Shown piece after piece: positions 58,051 to 64,000 of a stretch of DNA of 64,000 bases (its first letter is position 1; each line of letters opens with the position of its first letter). Made by a program: the position numbers and the translations under genes. The notes beneath the pieces were generated by a model. That model was given only the letters and a program-made list of their open reading frames with translations, ran no database searches and was not told the DNA's origin. The DNA is from Emmonsiellopsis sp. PD_33 (taxonomy: Eukaryota > Ascomycota > Eurotiomycetes > Onygenales > Ajellomycetaceae): contig JANTQF010000086.1 in the NCBI GenBank assembly GCA_032988165.1, positions 1-64,000 of the forward strand, given 5' to 3'.

Positions 58051-61000
58051 CTTATAAGTTCAAATCACTTCTCTAATTATTATAGAGGCAAGCTATTAGT
58101 AGCATGTTAATACTAAAGCTAGTTATAGTAATTTATAACTCTAACTATAATATCTTTACTCCTTCTGACTTTAAGGTATCTGAACTGAATAACTCATCAA
58201 GTCATATTATTTTTACTCATAATAAATTTATGAAGATCTTATAAGAAGAGATCACCCTTCTAAAATACTATAATATTAAGATAGGTGATTCAACACCTTA
58301 TTATAAGAAATTTATCAATAAGTACTGTACATTTACTCATTTTCTCAAATGTAAATATAAGTTAGTTCCTAAGAAATTCTCTTGTAATCATACCTATATT
58401 CTGTATGCTACAACATAGCTATAAGAAACAGTTAAGATGACTTAAAATATTAAGAAGTCAGAATTACACTATAAAGAGATAATATTTAATTAGAATAAAT
58501 TTAAAGAGTTTCTTATAGATTAACTTGAGAATCATTATAATTACAGCTATCTTACTGCTTCTTAATTTTATGATCTAGTTCAATAAGAGAATCAATTAGT
58601 TCATACTTTTAAAGCTTCTTTTAATAAATATTAGAATGTGCTTGAACATCACCTTTATATCTTATAAATATAGCTTTTTTATGTTAAGTTACATTCTTTA
58701 ATTCAGAATATTATCAACAATTATCAGACTATTCTAATAGATTAAATAGAGCTAATTAATCTAGCATCTCATTTTCAATCTTAATTAAAGAAATCCCAAC
58801 AACCTTCTCAGCAAAACCAGTCTGCTAATATAGGTGCTGATTTTTATAATATCAGATATCCTATAATTATTAGTGTGAATAAGAAGGATATGAAATGTAG
58901 GCAAGATAGATTCATTTTAAAACTATCTCTTAAATCTACTAATAATATTTCTTCAAAAGAGTGAAAGAATAGAGAGGATAAGAATCTCTATTTTAATTAC
59001 AGTAAATCTAGTCATTATGTAAAGAATTATTAATCTAATAAAGGAAAGAAAAAGAACAGCAAGAATATTCTAAAAATCTCTGCAGTCTAAATGAAAGATA
59101 CTTTTAATCAGTAATAACTATACTTAGATCTTCAGCTTTATTTTACTATACTTATTAATACTCCCTCTGATGCAGTTATAACTCATTGCCTATTCAATCT
59201 TAGGTTGCAGGTGAATTGCATAGCTGCAAAGTATCTCACTAAATATGAATAGAAAGTTTCAGAAATTTCAGATATAGCTTAATTTCCTATAGATGATTTT
59301 TATTTCCAATTTGATTCAAAGATGATTTTAATAACAGCTACTAATTCAGAAGGCCATTTAAATGATGAAGATTTATCTTGTTAAGTTATAAAAATATTAG
59401 ATGAGGATATTATTCTAGAAATATCATGAATGTTAATAAATAACCCACTAATTGATTGGGTTGCTCAAATATGATATTATTACCTTACTAATGATCAAAT
59501 AACTATTGAAAGTTCTAAAAAGTTTGCAAAAACAATTCAAGATGCACCCTGTGTTTATTATATTACTAATGATGAAATTGATACTAGTCCTCTAGATTAG
59601 ATCTTAATTATACTGCATATAGGAGCATTGGAGTCCTCATTGGATCCACATATATAAAATGTATTTAAAAAGTTTTCTGCTGTCTTTTTAGAAAAAGGTG
59701 CATCAAAATTGGCTAACATGGATAAAATAGCACATGAAATCAATTTAGTTGATGATGCTTCACTGCCCTATAGCCCTTTATATAACTTATTTGTGAAAGA
59801 ACTGAATACATTATAAAAATTCTTAGAAAAAATGTAGTCTTAGAATTGAATTCACCCTTCATGAAGCCCAGTCAGAGCTCTAATTCTATTTATACCTAAA
59901 AAGGATGGTAGTCTTCAACTTTACATAGACTACTAGGGTTTAAATAGGGTAACTATTAAGGACCATACTCTATTACCTCTTATTGAAGAGATGATGAATC
60001 AGCTGAGCAAGATGAAATGCTTTTCTAAGCTAAATCTTAGAGATGTATATTATCATATTTACATCAAGAAAGACAATGAATGGAAAATAGCTTTCTAAAT
60101 GAAATATAAGTATTTTAAATTTTATATAATATCTATAAGACTATGTAATGTGCTGGCTACATTTCAGTCTTATATTAATTAAATACTTTATAAACTTATT
60201 AACATCTACTACATAGTCTACCTTGATGATATTCTGATCTTTTCTAAAAATGAGAAAGACCATGAAAAGTATATACATCAGGTGCTGGAAAGACTCTAGC
60301 AATATAACCTTTATATAAAGAAATCAAAATATACTTTCTTTGCAAAGAAACTAGAGTTTCTAGACTTTGTGATTGAGGTTAATAGAATTCAAATGGATTA
60401 AAACTGTGTAGCCACTATTCTTAAATAGCCTGAGCCTTAAATGTTTTGAGAAGTCTAAATTTTCTTAGAATTCATAAATTTCTATTGATGGTTTATATAC
60501 ATTTATTCAAGAATAACTACTCTCATAATAGACTTACTAAAAAATAGTATTAAGAGAAAGAAACCTGGACCATTCATATTTACTGAATGAACTCAAATAG
60601 TGTTTTAAGAAGTTAAGCAAGCTTTCATAAATGCTACATTGCTTAACCACTTTAATCCTAAAAAGCCTATATAAGTAGAGATAGATGCTTTAGAATTCAG
60701 AATCACTAAAATTCTCTCTCAATTATTTAAGAATATGCAATCAGAACCCATCAGCAATACATAAGATTCTAAGAGAAGTTGGTGGGAAGGCATCTATCTA
60801 CTTATAATATATAAGTAAGATTGATTATCAGTCACCTTCTATTTGAAAAAGTTGAATTTAATGTAATATTAATATGATATATATGATTAAAAATTATTAG
60901 CAATTATTGAATTATTTCAAGTGTGAAGACACTATATGTAAGGCACTAAATTCTCTATTCAGATGCTAATAAATCATGCTAATCTACATTACTTCTTCAT

Positions 61001-61690
61001 CACTAAGAAGCTGTCTAATAAACAAGCACATTAAGTAGAAGAGCTATTAAAATATGATTTTTATATTTACTACTATCTGGGTCAGCTTAATCTCATTAAT
61101 GCACTATCAAGGTGATCAGACTATGAAATAGTCCTTTAAGAGGAAGACATTAATAGAGTACTTCCTATATTACAGTGAAAACTGGCTGCATGAGATTTGA
61201 TTATACCTAGCATAGGTGATATCAATGAAGTGTCTGTAAAGAGAAGACATATAATATCAGAGGCAACTATACAGAGTAATCAAAACAATATTACACAACT
61301 AGCTAATATGATACTATTCAAAAGGGCTGGCACTAATGGTCTAGAACATCTCATATCTCATTTAGTAGCTATAAAAGCTATATAAAATAAAATGAGCTAT
61401 AATCTCTCATTTAGAATACTTATTAAGTTCATTAAAGAGGTTCAGAAGAGAGACACCTTTACTGCATCTCAAATTCAAAAATTAAATAGATATGGAGATT
61501 TCAGAAGAGATTTCCCAACTAAGTCTATAAATTTAAGACTAACTAAGTTAATTACAAATTATTAGCATCTTAAAGAGTATGAACTTCTAATGCAAAATGA
61601 ATCTATATTCATTCTAGAAAGTAAGATCTTACATAAAGAGCTACTATACATTTATCATAATAATCTCTATGTGTGAAGAGCTATGCCCTT
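58050..61690 (+). mobile_element. Decayed Gypsy (Ty3) retrotransposon: gag, pol
   Basis: Read through stops on the plus strand. A gag segment (58400-58900) has FNQNKFKEFLIDQLENHYNY and ends in a mutated zinc knuckle (LYFNYSKSSHYVKN, about 58987-59030; the expected cysteines are lost). A protease-like region follows. Reverse transcriptase begins near 59880 with ILFIPKKDGSLQLYIDY, continues NLRDVYYHIYIKKDNEWKIA and carries the catalytic YLDDILIFSK at about 60220. RNase H follows (about 60600-61130; ends YYLGQLNLINALSR). The integrase zinc-binding part (LHKELLYIYHNNLYV) is cut at about 61690, where another element begins. Stops are numerous, both TAA/TAG and TGA, and no CpG remains. No pair of LTRs could be matched. 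Confidence 0.85.
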
Positions 61691-62215
61691 ATACCCTATA
61701 TCTGTAGCTCACCTGAACTTTGCCTGATCTCTGACTGCCTGATTGGATACCTCCAACTGGGCCTTTATATGAATGTTTATCCACTCTGACCTTATGTAAT
61801 TCCCTTCTATTTATATTGTACAATCTTATGATTCCTTTTCCTTTTTCCTTCCTTTCTCTAGTGATTACAATCTTGATTCTAGTGTATAGCTCACATAATC
61901 TACTTATTAGAGCATGCCCATTACATTTTGTAATTACTCACTTGATCTCTTCTTAGAGATCCTTATTATATTTACCCTCCAAACATGATTCACATGTATA
62001 GCAGATTCTTCTGAATATGACCTGTGCATACAGCAAACTCCTCTGAAATCTGAAATATAACTTGTCCAGCTCAGCTCCACCAGATGACATGTCAGTGAAA
62101 GGCCCCAAAGCCCTGACAGTCTGTATCAATATCTCATGAGATTTTCCTCTGAACTTTCTGAATCCTTCAAACTTTCTAAATCCTCTGAACTCTCTAAATC
62201 TAAATAATCTTTTGA
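61690..62215 (+). repeat. Presumed LTR and leader of the second Gypsy element
   Basis: The Gypsy-1 integrase stops abruptly near 61690 and the next readable gag starts near 62230, so this 0.5-kb non-coding interval is presumably the 5' LTR and primer-binding leader of the second element. No second LTR copy lies in the window to confirm it. The inverted-repeat arm at 61804-61923 lies inside it. Confidence 0.35.
61804..61923 (-). repeat. Right arm of the dispersed inverted repeat
   Basis: This is the reverse-complement match to 57565-57686, strongest over 61804-61884. Confidence 0.7.
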
Positions 62216-64000
62216 ATCCATTATAAATATGAACCCTCTACATAAAGATAGCATCCCTTCTCAGGGCTCTGATGCTGAATTCTGAAACTTCATTCAACAG
62301 CTTGCAAACAAGATTAACCTCATTGCCAAATAAAATTGTATGCTCACACTGACTTCAGCTCCTGTCTCAACTCCTACTCATCTAACTGCTCCTTTTGAGG
62401 ACTTCCCAAGACACCTAAAAGAAAGGCTTATCACCCTTGAGAAATTCATGGGTGAATAAGTCTCTGAATACCCTGCCTGGCACCTCAGTGTGAAGGCTAA
62501 AATCACTTTGAACAGCCTTATGATTGGATCTCCTGCTGATCAGGCCTGGTACATCTATACCTAACTCTCTAGCACTGCTATCATCTGATTTCACTCTTGA
62601 ATGAAGGTTAATGCCAAACTCATTCCTATAACCTCTAATGTCATTCTTAATCAACTTGACATCCTTTTCTCTGACCCTTTAGTAGCCCAGAAGACCCTGA
62701 CCTGACTACACAGTGTTCACCAGAAAACTAATCTACTCTCCATCTTTCTTCTGAAATTTGATCAGAAGATCCTGGAAGCTAACAGCCAGCTGTGAGATGA
62801 CACTGTCAAGAAGGCCCTACTTAAAAAGGTCATTAAGTTTGAACTTCTGTAGCAGACTGTTACCTCTATTGAACTCCTCATATACCTCAAATATTATATG
62901 AAGCTTCATAGCATAGAGAATAACCTATCTGAGATTAAGGCCATTCAGGGCTGAATCTATGGTAGTGCCCCTATCACCTCTGGGGAGGCCTTCTTCAAGA
63001 CCTCTCTACTGAAGGATCTAAATGCTATGAATTAAATGCCTACAGGGCCTACTTGTGTGAATGCATTCTATATTCTGAATATAACTACTACTACTGTTAT
63101 TAACTGCTGTGCCTAAAGTGTCTACATTAACTGCAACAAATCTGAGTACAGAGCTGCTAACTACTGTGGAACCCATATTCCCCTGAAACTGCCTGTACAG
63201 TCTATAAATGTACAAATCAAGCCTGAAGAGGAGGAAGACTTTGAAGATGCTAAGTTGGACTTGGGAAAAGACTAGCTTCTATATGAAATTATGAGTGGAA
63301 GCTCCTGGAGTTAGATAGGAAAACCTTTAAGAAGAAAATAACTATTCTAATGATCCTTGTACCTACCATAGTTAATTATTCTTTTAATATGAATGCTATA
63401 GTAGATAGTGGTTGCTATTACTATTTAATGATTCACCCTTGCATGGTTAACTGTTATAACCTCCTGTGTATCCTGATTAACCCCTAAAAGATTAAAGATG
63501 TCAATGGTGACACAGGCAGCTTCATATGAAATATGGTGAAGCTTGATGTTGACATTAGTGGATTTCTCTGAGAAAATACTTATATATATAAGATTAAGAA
63601 TCTTCTGTATGACTTCATGCTAGGCTTATTATAGCTATCTGAATATCAAGCCCTTATTAATGCTTGCAACTGATGTGTTGTATTCCCTGGAGGCATCTAC
63701 ATCTTCAAAAAAGATGTTCATAAGACTACTGATCTTTATCAAATCTCTACTAATACCTATAACCTCCTCTGAAGCTGCAATTAGAAATTCAAGTCCTGAC
63801 CTCCTATTGAAATCTTCACTGCTAGTATGGCTGATATAGAGAAGACTCTCTCATAGTTCTCTAAGAAGTTAAAGACTGATTCTGCAACAGTCCTTCCTCC
63901 ACACTATCATGAATTCCTTGATGTTTTTAACTATAAGGCTGCTGAGAAGCTCCTGCTGTTTCATGGTATATATAACTATCATATTGAATTTAAGAAGATA
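62216..64000 (+). mobile_element. Second Gypsy element, gag and protease, cut by the window end
   Basis: The plus strand gives a longer-reading gag than the first element: GSDAEF, then FIQQLANKINLIAK, PFEDFPRHLKERLITLEKFM, SVKAKITLNSLMIGSPADQA, then a zinc-knuckle-like region near 63100-63180. A protease follows with IVDSGCYYYLM (about 63390-63425, the D-S-G active site) and a flap-like region. The linker before RT has LPPHYHEFLDVFNYKAAEKL (about 63892-63950). Many stops are TGA where CGA (Arg) is expected, i.e. CpG loss, with fewer TAA/TAG than in the first element. RT and beyond lie outside the window. It is not functional. Confidence 0.85.

Noticed and set aside
61197..61385. 62-codon frame in the right flank
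   Set aside because: Part of the decayed Gypsy pol between RNase H and integrase, not a separate gene.

Overview
This window is a stretch of filamentous ascomycete genome. The genes have short introns of about 45-110 bp with GT...AG ends and CTAAC-like branch sites, and the recognisable proteins (Clu1/CluA, Bcs1, Hir3, an exomer ChAP, an NF-X1/helicase protein) read like Eurotiomycetes orthologues. The chromosome is two-compartment. A gene-dense, CpG-containing core (about 4.5-55.5 kb) lies between two AT-rich flanks (1-4.5 kb and 55.5-64 kb) made of dead transposons in which I find no CpG dinucleotide. That pattern is familiar from Onygenales (Coccidioides/Blastomyces/Histoplasma relatives), so Onygenales is my best guess; the species cannot be told from this sequence.

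Left flank: a decayed gag-like region on the minus strand, then a decayed Copia pol on the plus strand, ending in a polypurine tract and an intact-looking LTR start at 4499. Core, left to right: clu1 (+), an uncharacterised 1018-aa protein (+), an uncharacterised 637-aa protein with a hydrophobic C-terminus (-), bcs1 (-), then an accessory island (about 19.4-27.3 kb). The island holds two nucleotidyltransferase-fold genes (one degenerate in its motif, one with no visible 5' end), a Copia relic that still has CpG, an ADP-ribosyltransferase-like gene, a tRNA-like/SINE-like segment and a small orphan gene. Conserved genes then resume: cct3 (+), a PRKRIP1/DUF1168 spliceosomal protein (-), a PARP-type zinc-finger protein (+), a 1719-aa NF-X1 zinc-finger SF1 helicase (+), a kinesin (+), hir3 (-), a Bch1/Bud7-type ChAP (+) and a small acidic nuclear protein (-).

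Right flank: a Tc1/mariner element whose two terminal inverted repeats can be matched (55429-57183), a decayed Gypsy element (gag zinc knuckle, RT, RNase H, start of integrase), and a second, less decayed Gypsy element (gag and protease) that runs off the window end.

The core genes serve mitochondria (clu1, bcs1), protein folding (cct3), splicing (PRKRIP1), chromatin and RNA silencing (hir3, PARP-finger protein, NF-X1 helicase), microtubule transport (kinesin) and Golgi-to-surface cargo sorting (ChAP). They are not an operon-like unit. The part most likely to hold something undescribed is the NTase/NTase/ART-like island; the cleanest structural signals are the sharp CpG-desert boundaries, which coincide with transposon ends. 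All exon coordinates were derived by eye from splice signals and reading-frame continuity.
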